Source of the DNA: Myxococcota bacterium
Lineage (GTDB): Bacteria; Myxococcota_A; UBA9160; UBA6930
Assembly (NCBI GenBank): GCA_028277885.1
Contig: JANQFK010000023.1
Location: forward strand, 99,693 to 163,692
DNA: 64,000 nt
Direction of reading: 5' to 3'
Under the pieces are notes generated by a model. That model was not told the DNA's origin. It did no database searches and saw only the letters and a list, made by a program, of their open reading frames with translations. Of this stretch, positions 43,421-51,015 are shown in pieces; the first letter of the stretch is position 1; the number at the start of each line of letters is the position of its first letter. A program made the position numbers and the translations under genes.

Positions 43421-43439
43421 CTGGGGCGCCACGCCCCAG
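43421..43439. promoter_or_regulatory. Perfect inverted repeat, candidate enhancer site for the NtrC-type activator
   Basis: CTGGGGCG-CCA-CGCCCCAG, with 8-bp perfect arms, is centred about 80 bp upstream of the sigma-54 site at 43508, near -104 from the predicted transcription start. This is the usual place for binding of a sigma-54 activator. A similar CTGGGG-N7-CCCCAG repeat occurs at 57918. Confidence 0.5.
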
Positions 43440-43507
43440 GTTCGCCCTCGGGAGGGGCCCCGCGCCGCGGGGTGGGGCTCGGCATCCGGTCTCCCGGGCC
43501 CCGGGCG

Positions 43508-43523
43508 TGGCACGCTTCCTGCT
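43508..43523 (+). promoter_or_regulatory. Sigma-54 promoter of the small coiled-coil gene
   Basis: TGGCACGCTTCCTGCT, with GG-N10-GC spacing. The predicted start is near 43534, leaving a leader of about 69 nt that contains a ribosome site GGAGGAA. It is the best-placed sigma-54 site in the window. Confidence 0.8.
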
Positions 43524-43524
43524 C

Positions 43525-43552
43525 ACTCGATCGGGACCACTCGATCGGGACC
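43525..43552. repeat. Tandem 14-bp direct repeat at the predicted transcription start
   Basis: ACTCGATCGGGACC occurs twice without a gap, immediately downstream of the sigma-54 -12 element. Each copy contains the palindrome CGATCG. It could bind a regulator that blocks or tunes the promoter, or shape the 5' end of the message. Confidence 0.6.
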
Positions 43553-43602
43553 GTCAGGAGTCGGCACGAGGTCGGCTCCCCGACCGAAGGCACGGAGGAA
43601 CC

Positions 43603-43866
43603 ATGGCAGATCTGGCCGAGCGCTTTTCCGAGGAGATCGATCAGCTTCGCACCCTGCGCGACGAGCTGCGGGTGAAGCTCGCCCTCGGCAAGGCCGAGGT
43701 GAAGGAGCGCTGGGAGAAGCTCGAGAGCAACTGGTCCCACGTGGAGGGCAAGCTCAAGCTGCTCCGCGAGGAGTCCAAGGAGGACCTCGAGAGCGTGTCC
43801 GACGCCGCGAAGAATCTCCTGAAGGAGATCCGCGCCGGCTACGACCACCTCAAGTCCCACCTCTAG
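43603..43866 (+). CDS. Small charged helical (coiled-coil) protein
   Basis: An 87-residue cytoplasmic protein, almost entirely helical and rich in Glu, Lys and Leu (for example SEEIDQLRTLRDELRVKLALGKAEVKERWEKLESNW). It has heptad spacing and no Cys or Pro. It resembles short stress-induced coiled-coil proteins, but no family name can be given with confidence. GGAGGAA precedes the ATG. It is driven by a well-placed sigma-54 promoter with a possible activator site, so it is probably a strongly induced member of the regulon. Confidence 0.75.
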   Translation: MADLAERFSEEIDQLRTLRDELRVKLALGKAEVKERWEKLESNWSHVEGKLKLLREESKEDLESVSDAAKNLLKEIRAGYDHLKSHL

Positions 43867-43894
43867 ACCCGTCCCGGCCCCCGGATCTCTTCAG

Positions 43895-43980
43895 CCCGGG
43901 CTCGCTTCGGCCCGGGCTCGCTTCGACCCGGGCTCGCTTCGACCCGGGCTCGCTTCGACCCGGGCTCGCTTCGACCCGGG
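43895..43980. repeat. 16-bp tandem repeat array (minisatellite)
   Basis: Five consecutive 16-bp units CCCGGGCTCGCTTCGA (the first ends GG instead of GA) start at 43895, 43911, 43927, 43943 and 43959. A partial CCCGGG follows at 43975. It lies just after the small coiled-coil gene. The 16-bp period and noncoding place suggest slippage; the unit CCCGGG is itself palindromic, so the RNA could fold. Confidence 0.9.
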
Positions 43981-44056
43981 TGGGAGCCGGGGTCGTGTCG
44001 GAGGCGACGCGCCCGCCGCTTGTGCGCCGAGCGGGAACCCGCCAGAATCCGGCGTC

Positions 44057-44317
44057 ATGCCCGAGCCCCCGCTGCGCGCCGTTCTCGAGGAGCTCCACAC
44101 CCAGCTGGAGGCGTCGGAGCCCCTCGACCCGTCGCTGCGCGACGAGCTGCGCCGGGCGGTGGCGGACATCGAGTCGCACCTGGATCCCGAGGCCGAGGAC
44201 CATCCGACCCTGGGAGAGCGGCTCTCGGGGCTGGTGGAGCGCTTCGAGGGCACCCACCCGCGCCTCGCCGAGGCCCTGGGCCGCGTCCTCAACGGCATCG
44301 CGGAGCTGGGGATCTAG
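44057..44317 (+). CDS. DUF4404-family small protein
   Basis: An 86-residue helical protein matching the DUF4404 pattern: LRAVLEELHTQLEASEPLDPSLRDELRRAVADIESHL, then GERLSGLVERFEGTHPRLAEALGRVLNGIAELGI, including the conserved FE-x2-HP motif near residue 63. Function is not established for the family. No strong ribosome site is visible upstream. The gene follows the tandem-repeat array and converges with a CBS gene. Confidence 0.72.
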   Translation: MPEPPLRAVLEELHTQLEASEPLDPSLRDELRRAVADIESHLDPEAEDHPTLGERLSGLVERFEGTHPRLAEALGRVLNGIAELGI

Positions 44318-44333
44318 GGGCCGTCGTCCGTCG

Positions 44334-44753
44334 CTAGGAGCTGGTGGCGCGCAGCACCTTGCCGAGGGGAGTCTCGGGGCCGTGGGAGGCGGCGAGGGCG
44401 TCGTCGAGGCTGAGGATGCCGACCAGCCGGTCGCGCTCGTCGACCACCGGGAGCCGCCGCACGCGCAGCCGGGACATCTCCTCGAGCGCGTCCTCCACCG
44501 AGGCCCCGGGGTGGGTCCAGGCGGCCGGGCCGCTCATCACCCGGTCGATCCGGGTGCGCCGCGGGTCGCGTCCCTCGGCCAGGCAGCGCACGGCGAGGTC
44601 GCGATCCGTGACGATGCCGAGGGGGCGTCCGAGGGCGTCCACCACGACCAGGGTCCCCAGCGCCGCGTCGCGCATGCGCTGGCCCGCCTCCTCGGCGGTC
44701 TGCTCCGGCGGTGCCGTCTCGACGTCCCGGGTGCAGATCTCTTCGACCTTCAA
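44334..44753 (-). CDS. Two-CBS-domain protein
   Basis: A 139-residue protein consisting of one CBS pair: VEEICTRDVETAPPEQTAEEAGQRMRDAALGTLVVVDALGRPLGIVTDRDLAVRCL, then IDRVMSGPAAWTHPGASVEDALEEMSRLRVRRLPVVDERDRLVGILSLDDALA. Such free-standing pairs bind adenylates. The likely start is TTG at 44753 with GGGAG 7 nt upstream. It is one of six two-CBS genes between 44 and 61 kb and is divergent from the next one. Confidence 0.88.
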   Translation of the reverse strand: MKVEEICTRDVETAPPEQTAEEAGQRMRDAALGTLVVVDALGRPLGIVTDRDLAVRCLAEGRDPRRTRIDRVMSGPAAWTHPGASVEDALEEMSRLRVRRLPVVDERDRLVGILSLDDALAASHGPETPLGKVLRATSS

Positions 44754-44858
44754 GGGGGGTCTCCCGTCGGTGGTGCGGGCATTGCGCGCAGCGGCCCGAG
44801 CCCCCAGGATAGGGGCGCCCGGGGGACCGTCTCCAGGGGGTCCCGGCGCGGAGGCAGC

Positions 44859-45344
44859 ATGGCTCTGACGGCATCCGACGTGATGCAGCGCGAGGTCCGC
44901 AGCGTGGCGCCGAGCATGCCCCTCGCGGAGCTCGAGCGGGTGCTGATCCGCTCGCGGATCAGCGGCGTGCCCGTGGTCGAGGCAGGCCGCGTGGTGGGGC
45001 TCGTCTCGCGCTCGGACCTGGTGCGCAAGCTGGTGCTCGAGCGCGGCTTCGCCGAGGAGCTGGCGGAGGTCTACGACCCCCAGGACCCGGACGAGAGCGT
45101 CACGCCCGAGGAGATGGAGCGCATCGAGGACGCCATCGCGGCGCGCTGGCAGGACGCCACGGTGGCCGACGCCATGATCCGCGACTTCGTCGCCGTGGGG
45201 CCCGACGAGCCGGTGGACAAGCTGGCCCGGGTGCTGGTGGAGCGCGGCATCCACCGCGTGATCGTGCTCGAGGACGAGCGCCTCGCGGGGATCGTCTCGA
45301 GCCTCGACCTCGTGCGCCTGGTGGCCGAGGGTCGCTCGGGCTGA
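44859..45344 (+). CDS. Two-CBS-domain protein with spacer insert
   Basis: A 161-residue protein: TASDVMQREVRSVAPSMPLAELERVLIRSRISGVPVVEAGRVVGLVSRSDLVRKLV, then an acidic insert (AEVYDPQDPDESVTPEEMERIED, about 65-88) and TVADAMIRDFVAVGPDEPVDKLARVLVERGIHRVIVLEDERLAGIVSSLDLVRLV. The insert between the two CBS motifs recalls the 57978-58451 protein. The ATG has GGAGG upstream. It is convergent with the next CBS gene. Confidence 0.9.
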   Translation: MALTASDVMQREVRSVAPSMPLAELERVLIRSRISGVPVVEAGRVVGLVSRSDLVRKLVLERGFAEELAEVYDPQDPDESVTPEEMERIEDAIAARWQDATVADAMIRDFVAVGPDEPVDKLARVLVERGIHRVIVLEDERLAGIVSSLDLVRLVAEGRSG

Positions 45345-45365
45345 CCCGGCCGAGCGGGACGCCGC

Positions 45366-45782
45366 CTACTCGGCCACCAGCCGCAGCAGGTCGGTCTCGC
45401 TGAGGATGCCCACCAGCCGTCCCCCCTGGACGACCGGAAGGCAGCCGACCCGCTTCTCGAGCAGGATGCGGGCGGCCTCGGGGATCGGCGTCTCGGGCGA
45501 GACGTGGACCGGGTCGTTGGTCATCACGTCCTTCACGACCAGCATCGCGATGACCCGGTCCTGGGCCCGCTCGCCGTAGCCGAGGGCGCGGGCCAGCGCG
45601 CTGCGGAACAGGTCGCGCTGGCTCACGATCCCCACCAGCTCCTCACCCTCGTCGTCCACCACCGGCAGGTGGCGGATGCGCTCCATCTTCATCAGCTCGT
45701 CGGCGACGCTCAGCTGGTCGTTGCGACGCAGCGTCTTCGGCTCGGGGGTCATCAGCTCCTTCACGGTTCGCGGCGCGGCCAT
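45366..45782 (-). CDS. Two-CBS-domain protein
   Basis: A 138-residue CBS pair: TVKELMTPEPKTLRRNDQLSVADELMKMERIRHLPVVDDEGEELVGIVSQRDLFRSAL and VVKDVMTNDPVHVSPETPIPEAARILLEKRVGCLPVVQGGRLVGILSETDLLRLV. It is strikingly similar in layout to the protein at 60295-60723 (shared ERIRHLPVV/GRIRHMPVV, GIVSQRDL, GCLPVV/GCIPVV), so the two are probably paralogues. Its 5' end is overlapped for 140 nt by the same-strand helix-hairpin-helix gene. Confidence 0.9.
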   Translation of the reverse strand: MAAPRTVKELMTPEPKTLRRNDQLSVADELMKMERIRHLPVVDDEGEELVGIVSQRDLFRSALARALGYGERAQDRVIAMLVVKDVMTNDPVHVSPETPIPEAARILLEKRVGCLPVVQGGRLVGILSETDLLRLVAE

Positions 45783-46698
45783 CCGGTCCTCCCTGGGTCT
45801 CGTCGTGTCGTCGGCGCGGTCGTCCGCCCGTGGCGGCCCGAGGCGCAGAAGCGTACATCGCTCGGCACTCGTCCTCCCGCCCCCGCACCACGCGGCGGCC
45901 GGCGAGGGGACCGTGGCCCTCGGTCACCACGGTGCACTGCCCCTCCTCCCCGTCGCGCTCGTGGTAGAGCACCACCCAGTCCCGGGTGCGCCCCAGCCGG
46001 TGGGCCCGGGCGGTGTTCGAGAACAGGGCCGTGAAGGACCAGCCGTCGCGCTCGCGGTGCAGGATCGGCAGCCAGGCCTCGCCCTCGGGGTTGAAGCGGC
46101 GGGGCGCGAGCCGGCGCAGCGTGCCGGCGCGGGCCCCCGCCAGATACTCGGCGTCGACGGCCAGCAGCGTCCCCACCGAGGGTGCGCTGCCGCGCCGCTC
46201 GAGCCGGCGCCCGCGGCGCCGCCCCGCGCGCTGGAGCACGCCCCCCACGGCGTCGGCCAGGGCGCGCGTACGCCGGGCGCCGATGCCCGGGAGCGCGGCG
46301 AGCCGGCCGTCGTGGGCCGCCACCTCCAGCTCCTCGAGGGTGTCGAGGTGCAGCTCGTCGTGGATGCGGCTCGCCAGCTTGGGCCCGATCCCCGGAACGG
46401 TCGCGAACAGCGCCTCGGGGGAGACCTGGCCCTCCAGGCGGTCGAGCAACGGGCAGCGTCCGCTGTCCAGGTATTCGGCCAGCAGGCCCGCGATGCTGCG
46501 CCCGATGCCCGGCAGCGCCTCGAGGCCGCCCACGCCCTCCCGGCGGCACAGCGCCGCCAGGGGCTCGGCGTGGCCGCGCGCCGTCCCGGCGGCCCCGCGG
46601 TAGGCCCGCACGCGGAAGCCGTCGGCGTCCTGCACGGCCAGCAGGTCGGCGATGCGGTCGAGGAGATCCGCGAGCTCTTCGTTGCCCGGCGCGCCCAT
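45643..46698 (-). CDS. Helix-hairpin-helix protein related to the DNA polymerase X N-terminal region
   Basis: A 351-residue protein. The N-terminus (NEELADLLDRIADLLAVQDADGFRVRAYRGAAGTARGHAEPLAAL) and two helix-hairpin-helix motifs (LEALPGIGRSIAGLLAEYL; LFATVPGIGPKLASRIHDEL, plus LAALPGIGARRTRALADAV) match the 8-kDa and fingers part of family X polymerases. The catalytic palm is absent. A C-terminal domain (GTLLAVDAEYLAGARAGTLRRLAPRRFNPEGEAWLPIL) is seen in stand-alone HhH proteins. The last 47 codons overlap the downstream CBS gene, and the tail there is low-complexity, so a frameshift near the end is possible. DNA binding is likely. Confidence 0.75.
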   Translation of the reverse strand: MGAPGNEELADLLDRIADLLAVQDADGFRVRAYRGAAGTARGHAEPLAALCRREGVGGLEALPGIGRSIAGLLAEYLDSGRCPLLDRLEGQVSPEALFATVPGIGPKLASRIHDELHLDTLEELEVAAHDGRLAALPGIGARRTRALADAVGGVLQRAGRRRGRRLERRGSAPSVGTLLAVDAEYLAGARAGTLRRLAPRRFNPEGEAWLPILHRERDGWSFTALFSNTARAHRLGRTRDWVVLYHERDGEEGQCTVVTEGHGPLAGRRVVRGREDECRAMYASAPRAATGGRPRRRHDETQGGPDGRAANREGADDPRAEDAASQRPAERRRRADEDGAHPPPAGGGRRG

Positions 46699-46828
46699 CG
46701 CCCTCAAGATGCGCACCCCGGCGGGCGGGGCAAGCGCGATGGCCCTCGGCGTCGAGCGCCTCCGCGTCCCGGAGTGGGACATCCCGCCTCGCTCTCGGGT
46801 CCCGGCGGCGCCCTGGTCGAGCGAGACG

Positions 46829-46844
46829 GGGCACGAGCCTTGCA
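46829..46844 (+). promoter_or_regulatory. Sigma-54 promoter of the zinc-ribbon/CBS gene pair
   Basis: GGGCACGAGCCTTGCA differs from the consensus TGGCAC-N5-TTGCA only at the first base, with exact GG-N10-GC spacing. The predicted start near 46855 gives a leader of about 38 nt with an AGGAGG ribosome site. Confidence 0.75.
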
Positions 46845-46892
46845 TCTTCGTCCTGGACCGCCGAGGCTGGAACTCGAGAGGAGGGCCGTCCC

Positions 46893-47096
46893 ATGCACCG
46901 ATCCGAGCTCGAACGCGTCGCGACCTGCGTGGCCTGCGGGCGCTCCGTCACCGAGGGCGTGGGGCGGGCCTACGACTTCGGCTCCGACGGCGTGCTCTGC
47001 TGGAAGTGCGCGGTGGCGCGGGGTGGGAGCTACGACGAGGGCCAGGACCGCTGGGTCGAGGCCCCCCGCATCGACGACCTCGACGTCGAGGGCTAG
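46893..47096 (+). CDS. Small zinc-ribbon-like protein
   Basis: A 67-residue protein with two CxxC pairs, CVACG (residues 12-16) and CWKCA (about 36-40), likely to bind one zinc (or an Fe-S centre). The rest is acidic. No family name was recognised. The ATG follows AGGAGG with 8-nt spacing and lies 49 bp downstream of a near-perfect sigma-54 promoter. The CBS gene follows after 9 nt, so the pair is one transcript. Confidence 0.72.
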   Translation: MHRSELERVATCVACGRSVTEGVGRAYDFGSDGVLCWKCAVARGGSYDEGQDRWVEAPRIDDLDVEG

Positions 47097-47105
47097 GGGC
47101 GGCCG

Positions 47106-47552
47106 GTGTACGAGTTCCTCGACTACCGGGTCGCCGACGTGATGACCGCCGCGCCGATCACGGTGCGGCCGGGCACGACCCTGGGCGAGGCCGAGGCCCT
47201 CTTCCAGGAGCACGACTTCAACGGCCTGCCCGTCGTGAACGACTCCGGCGCCCTGTGCGGCTTCCTCACCAAGCTCGACCTGCTGAAGGCGTTCCGCTTC
47301 ACCGACGAGTCCCTGTTCCCGCCCTACGAGGAGCTGATGGCCCAGCCCGTGGAGGGCTTCATGAGCCGCGACGTGGCCACGGTGACGCCGCGCGCCCCCC
47401 TCACCCGCGTCCTCCAGAAGATGATCGACGCGCAGGTGAAGAGCTTCCCGGTGCTCGATGGCGAGGCCCTGGTGGGCATCGTGGCGCGCGAGGACGTGCT
47501 CGACGGCCTGCGCCGCGCGGTGTCGGGCGAGAAGGCGAGCTCGCCCTACTGA
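47106..47552 (+). CDS. Two-CBS-domain protein
   Basis: A 148-residue CBS pair: RVADVMTAAPITVRPGTTLGEAEALFQEHDFNGLPVVNDSGALCGFLTKLDLLKAF, and VEGFMSRDVATVTPRAPLTRVLQKMIDAQVKSFPVLDGEALVGIVAREDVLDGL. The GTG start is preceded by GGGGCGG. It is second gene after the sigma-54 promoter at 46829. Its end overlaps the convergent hypF gene by 7 nt. Confidence 0.9.
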   Translation: MYEFLDYRVADVMTAAPITVRPGTTLGEAEALFQEHDFNGLPVVNDSGALCGFLTKLDLLKAFRFTDESLFPPYEELMAQPVEGFMSRDVATVTPRAPLTRVLQKMIDAQVKSFPVLDGEALVGIVAREDVLDGLRRAVSGEKASSPY

Positions 47553-49951
47553 GCGCCGGCCGCTGAGCGCGACCGGAGGGCCGCCGCCACGGCGGCCTGG
47601 CCGAGCGCGAGTCCGCCGTCGCCCACCGGCGCGCGGCGCTGCACCACGAGCTCGAGGCCGGCTTCCGTCAGACGTCGGCGCAGTGCGCCCAGCAGCAGCC
47701 GGTTCTGGAGGCAGCCGCCGGCGAGCGCCACCGGCACCCCCCGCGACGCGCCGCACTCGCGGGCCGCCGCCCGCGCGGCGTCGGCGAGGCGCGCCGCGAG
47801 GCGCTCGTGGAAGCGCAGCGCGCAGCCGGCCGGCGACGCGCCCGCGGCGCGCTCCCGGACCAGTGCCGCGATCAGGTCCCGCGCCGGGATCTCCCGCGGC
47901 CGGGCTCCATCGGGCCGGCCGGGCGCGTCCCACGCGGGGGCCGGGTCCGCCCGCGTAGCGTTCGCCTCGGTGGCCTCCGCGCGCGCCGCCAGGGCCTCGA
48001 GCGCCATGGCAGCCTCGCCTTCGAAGCTCGCGCGGTCGCAGCGGTCGAGGAGCGAGGCGGCGGCGTCGAACAGGCGCCCGCAGGACGACGTGGGCGGCGC
48101 GTTGAGGCCGCGCTCGAGCATGCGCTCCACCACGGCGAGGGCCGCGGGATCCCTGCGGGCGTGCCAGGCCAGCGCCGGCTCCGCCCCGTCCGGGAAGGCG
48201 CGCGCGAGCCAGGCGGCCGCCATGCGCCAGGGCTCGCGGGCGGCGCGGTCGCCACCGGGCAGCGGCACCCGCTCCAGGTGGGCGAGGCGCTCGAAGCGCG
48301 TCGCCTCCACCCACAGCAGCTCGCCCCCCCAGACCTCGCCGTCGGCGCCGTGACCGGCCCCGTCGAGGGTGAGGGCGAGTGCGGGCGGCGGACGATCGGC
48401 ATCCGTCAGGCACGCCAGCGCGTGGGCGTGGTGGTGCTGGACCGGGATCGTCTCGCAGCCGAGGCGCTCCGCGAGCTCCCGGGCGACGGCGGTGCCGTGG
48501 TAGCCGGGGTGCAGGTCGTGGGCGACCCAGCGCGGCGCCACCCCGAGGCCCGCGCCGAGCGCCAGGGCCCGCTCGGCGAGTGCGTCCATGGCGCGCTCGC
48601 TGGCCAGGTCGCCGATGTGGCCACCGAGATGGATCTCGTCTCCGGCCGCCACGGCGGGTGCGCACTTGAGATCGCCGCCCAGGGCGACGCCGGGCGGAGC
48701 GTCGCGGCCCGCCGCGGGCATGGCGAACACCCGCGGCGCGGTGCCCCGGGAGAGACGGATCGGGATCGCGCCGCCCTCCGCGCTGCGCAGCACCGGGTCG
48801 TCGCTCGGCCCGGCCACCGCCCGGTCGTGCTCGAGGAACAGGTCCGCGACCTCGCCGAGTCGCTGGCGCGCCCCGGCGTCGTCCCACTCCGTGGGCTCGC
48901 CGCTGCGGTTGGCCGACGTGAAGACCAGCGCCGGCAGCCGCGGCGCGTCGCGCCCGGGTCGCGCTCCCGGCGCGAAGAGCAGCAGCCAGTGGACCGGCGC
49001 CACGGGCAGCATCAGCCCGAGGTCGCCGCTCGCTCCCCAGACCTCGGGCGCGAGGCCCCAGGCCGCGCAGGCCTCGTCGCGACGCGGCGCCAGCAGCACG
49101 GGGCGCTCGGAGCCGGCGAGGGTCGCCTCGTCCCGGGCCGCGAGCCGTGCGAGCTCGCGCGCCCCGGCGAGATCCGGGACGAGCAGGGCGAAGGGGCGCG
49201 TCGGGCGCCGCTTGCGCTTGCGCAGGCGCGCCACGGCCTGGCTCGAGCGCGCATCGACGGCGAGGTGGAAGCCGCCGTAGCCCTTCACGGCGACGATCGC
49301 GCCGGCGGCGAGGCGCGCCGCAGCGGCCTCCACCGGATCGCCCGCAACGGGGTCGCCCGCCGGCGTCCGGGCCACGAGACGCGGGCCGCAGGCGGGGCAG
49401 GCGAGGGTCTCGGCGTGGAAGCGGCGGTCCTCGGGGCTCGCGTACTCCCGCGCGCACGCCGGGCACGGGGGAAACCCGGCGAGGCTCGTGCGCTCGCGGT
49501 CGAAGGGCAGGGCCCGGATCACCGAGGCGCGGGGACCGCAGGCCGCGCAGTGGGTGAAGGCGTAGCGGTGGCGTCGGTCTCCCGGGTCGAAGAGCTCGGC
49601 CAGACACGCGCCGCAGACGGGCTCGTCGAGGGGCATCCGACCGGTGGCCGCGGCCTCGCGGCGGCTCGCGAGGATGCGGAAGCCGGTCTCGGCGAGGGGC
49701 GCGAGCTCGCGGCGCTCGACGTCCTCGAGGCGGGCGCCCGCCGGCGGGCGCTCCCGCAGCGCGGCGAGCCAGGCCTCGATCGCCTCGCCGTCGCCCTCCA
49801 GCTCGATCCCGACGCCGTCCGGGTGGTTGCGCACGAAGCCGGCCAGGCCGAGGGCCCGGGCCTCGCGGTGCGCCCAGGGCCGGAGCCCCACCCCCTGGAG
49901 CGCGCCGCGCAGACGCAGCCCGACGCGTCGGCCTCCCGCCGGTCGGGCCAT
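47546..49951 (-). CDS. hypF: Carbamoyltransferase HypF
   Basis: An 801-residue enzyme that makes the thiocarbamate used for the CN ligands of [NiFe]-hydrogenase. The acylphosphatase domain (about 8-95) has GALQGVGLRPWAHREARALGLAGFVRN. Two zinc fingers follow (CGACLAELF...HCAACG and CPACAREY...LACPACG). The YrdC-like domain has GAIVAVKGYGGFHLAVDA and the Kae1-like domain has LGGDLKCAPAVA, VQHHHAHALA and GGCLQNRLLL. All parts are complete. It is the last gene of the hyd-hyp operon and overlaps hypE by 1 nt. Confidence 0.95.
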   Translation of the reverse strand: MARPAGGRRVGLRLRGALQGVGLRPWAHREARALGLAGFVRNHPDGVGIELEGDGEAIEAWLAALRERPPAGARLEDVERRELAPLAETGFRILASRREAAATGRMPLDEPVCGACLAELFDPGDRRHRYAFTHCAACGPRASVIRALPFDRERTSLAGFPPCPACAREYASPEDRRFHAETLACPACGPRLVARTPAGDPVAGDPVEAAAARLAAGAIVAVKGYGGFHLAVDARSSQAVARLRKRKRRPTRPFALLVPDLAGARELARLAARDEATLAGSERPVLLAPRRDEACAAWGLAPEVWGASGDLGLMLPVAPVHWLLLFAPGARPGRDAPRLPALVFTSANRSGEPTEWDDAGARQRLGEVADLFLEHDRAVAGPSDDPVLRSAEGGAIPIRLSRGTAPRVFAMPAAGRDAPPGVALGGDLKCAPAVAAGDEIHLGGHIGDLASERAMDALAERALALGAGLGVAPRWVAHDLHPGYHGTAVARELAERLGCETIPVQHHHAHALACLTDADRPPPALALTLDGAGHGADGEVWGGELLWVEATRFERLAHLERVPLPGGDRAAREPWRMAAAWLARAFPDGAEPALAWHARRDPAALAVVERMLERGLNAPPTSSCGRLFDAAASLLDRCDRASFEGEAAMALEALAARAEATEANATRADPAPAWDAPGRPDGARPREIPARDLIAALVRERAAGASPAGCALRFHERLAARLADAARAAARECGASRGVPVALAGGCLQNRLLLGALRRRLTEAGLELVVQRRAPVGDGGLALGQAAVAAALRSRSAAGAQ

Positions 49952-51015
49952 CAGCAGATCCGCGGCAGCGGCTCGCCCGGAGGCAGCACCAGCACGCGGC
50001 TGCCACCGATCGCCGTCTCGAGCACCACGCGCCCCGCGCCCGCCTCGACGCGTCCCACCCGCGCGGCGCCGCGTCCCTCGGGACGGGCGGCGAGGGCGTG
50101 CAGCGCGGCCTCCGCCTCGGCCTCGGGGACGAAGACCAGGCAGCGGCCCTCGCAGGCCAGGAAGAGCGGGTCGAGGCCGAGCAGCTCGCAGGCGGCGCGC
50201 ACCGGCTCGCGCACGGGAATGGCGGACTCGTCGAGCACGATGCGGGTCCCCGAGGTCGACGCGATCTCGCACACCGCGGCGCCCACGCCGCCCCGGGTCG
50301 GGTCGCGCAGGCAGTGCACGTCGCGCACCGCGGCGAACAGGCCGGACACCAGCTCGTGGAGCGGCGCGGAGTCGCTCGCCAGCTCGCCCTCGAGCCCGAT
50401 GCCCTCGCGCACCGAGAGCACGGCGACGCCGTGCTCGGCGATGGGGCCCGAGAGCAGCAGCACGTCCCCGGGCCGCACCCGGTGGGGCCCCACGTCCCGG
50501 CCCGGCGGCGCAACCCCTACCCCGGTGGTGTTGATGAACACGCCGTCCCCCTTGCCGCGCTCCACCACCTTGGTGTCGCCGGTCACGACGGGCACGCCGA
50601 CGGTCCGCGCCGCGCGCCCCAGGGAGGCCACGATGCGGTCGAGCGCGGCGAGGGGCAGGCCCTCCTCGAGCACCAGGCCGCAGGTGAGTGCCCGGGGGCT
50701 CGCGCCGCACATCGCCAGGTCGTTCACGGTGCCGTGGACGGCGAGGCTCCCGAGGTCGCCGCCCGGGAACTCCGGGGGGTCCACCACGAAGGTGTCGGTG
50801 CTGATGGCGACGCGGCCCGGACCGAGGTCCAGCAGGGCCCCGTCGTGCCGGCGGTCGAGGGCCGGGTTGGCGAGGTGGGCGTGGACCCGCTCCTCGAACA
50901 GCCGCGCGCTCGCGCCGGCGCCGGCGCCGTGGGCGAGGGTGACGCGGTCGCCCTCCACGGGAAGCGGGCAGGCGAGGGCGGCGAGGCGCGCGCCCGGGGC
51001 GGTCTCGTGGCTCAT
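49951..51015 (-). CDS. hypE: Hydrogenase maturation protein HypE
   Basis: A 354-residue ATP-dependent dehydratase that turns the C-terminal thiocarbamate into thiocyanate, the donor of cyanide to iron. It contains [37 protein letters not shown], the [13 protein letters not shown] loop, [15 protein letters not shown] and the essential C-terminus PRIC, whose last Cys accepts the carbamoyl group from HypF. The start overlaps hypD by ATGA. Confidence 0.96.
   Translation of the reverse strand: MSHETAPGARLAALACPLPVEGDRVTLAHGAGAGASARLFEERVHAHLANPALDRRHDGALLDLGPGRVAISTDTFVVDPPEFPGGDLGSLAVHGTVNDLAMCGASPRALTCGLVLEEGLPLAALDRIVASLGRAARTVGVPVVTGDTKVVERGKGDGVFINTTGVGVAPPGRDVGPHRVRPGDVLLLSGPIAEHGVAVLSVREGIGLEGELASDSAPLHELVSGLFAAVRDVHCLRDPTRGGVGAAVCEIASTSGTRIVLDESAIPVREPVRAACELLGLDPLFLACEGRCLVFVPEAEAEAALHALAARPEGRGAARVGRVEAGAGRVVLETAIGGSRVLVLPPGEPLPRIC

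Noticed and set aside
43895..43980. Possible CRISPR array
   Set aside because: The 16-bp units are directly adjacent with no spacers and no cas genes are nearby; it is a minisatellite.
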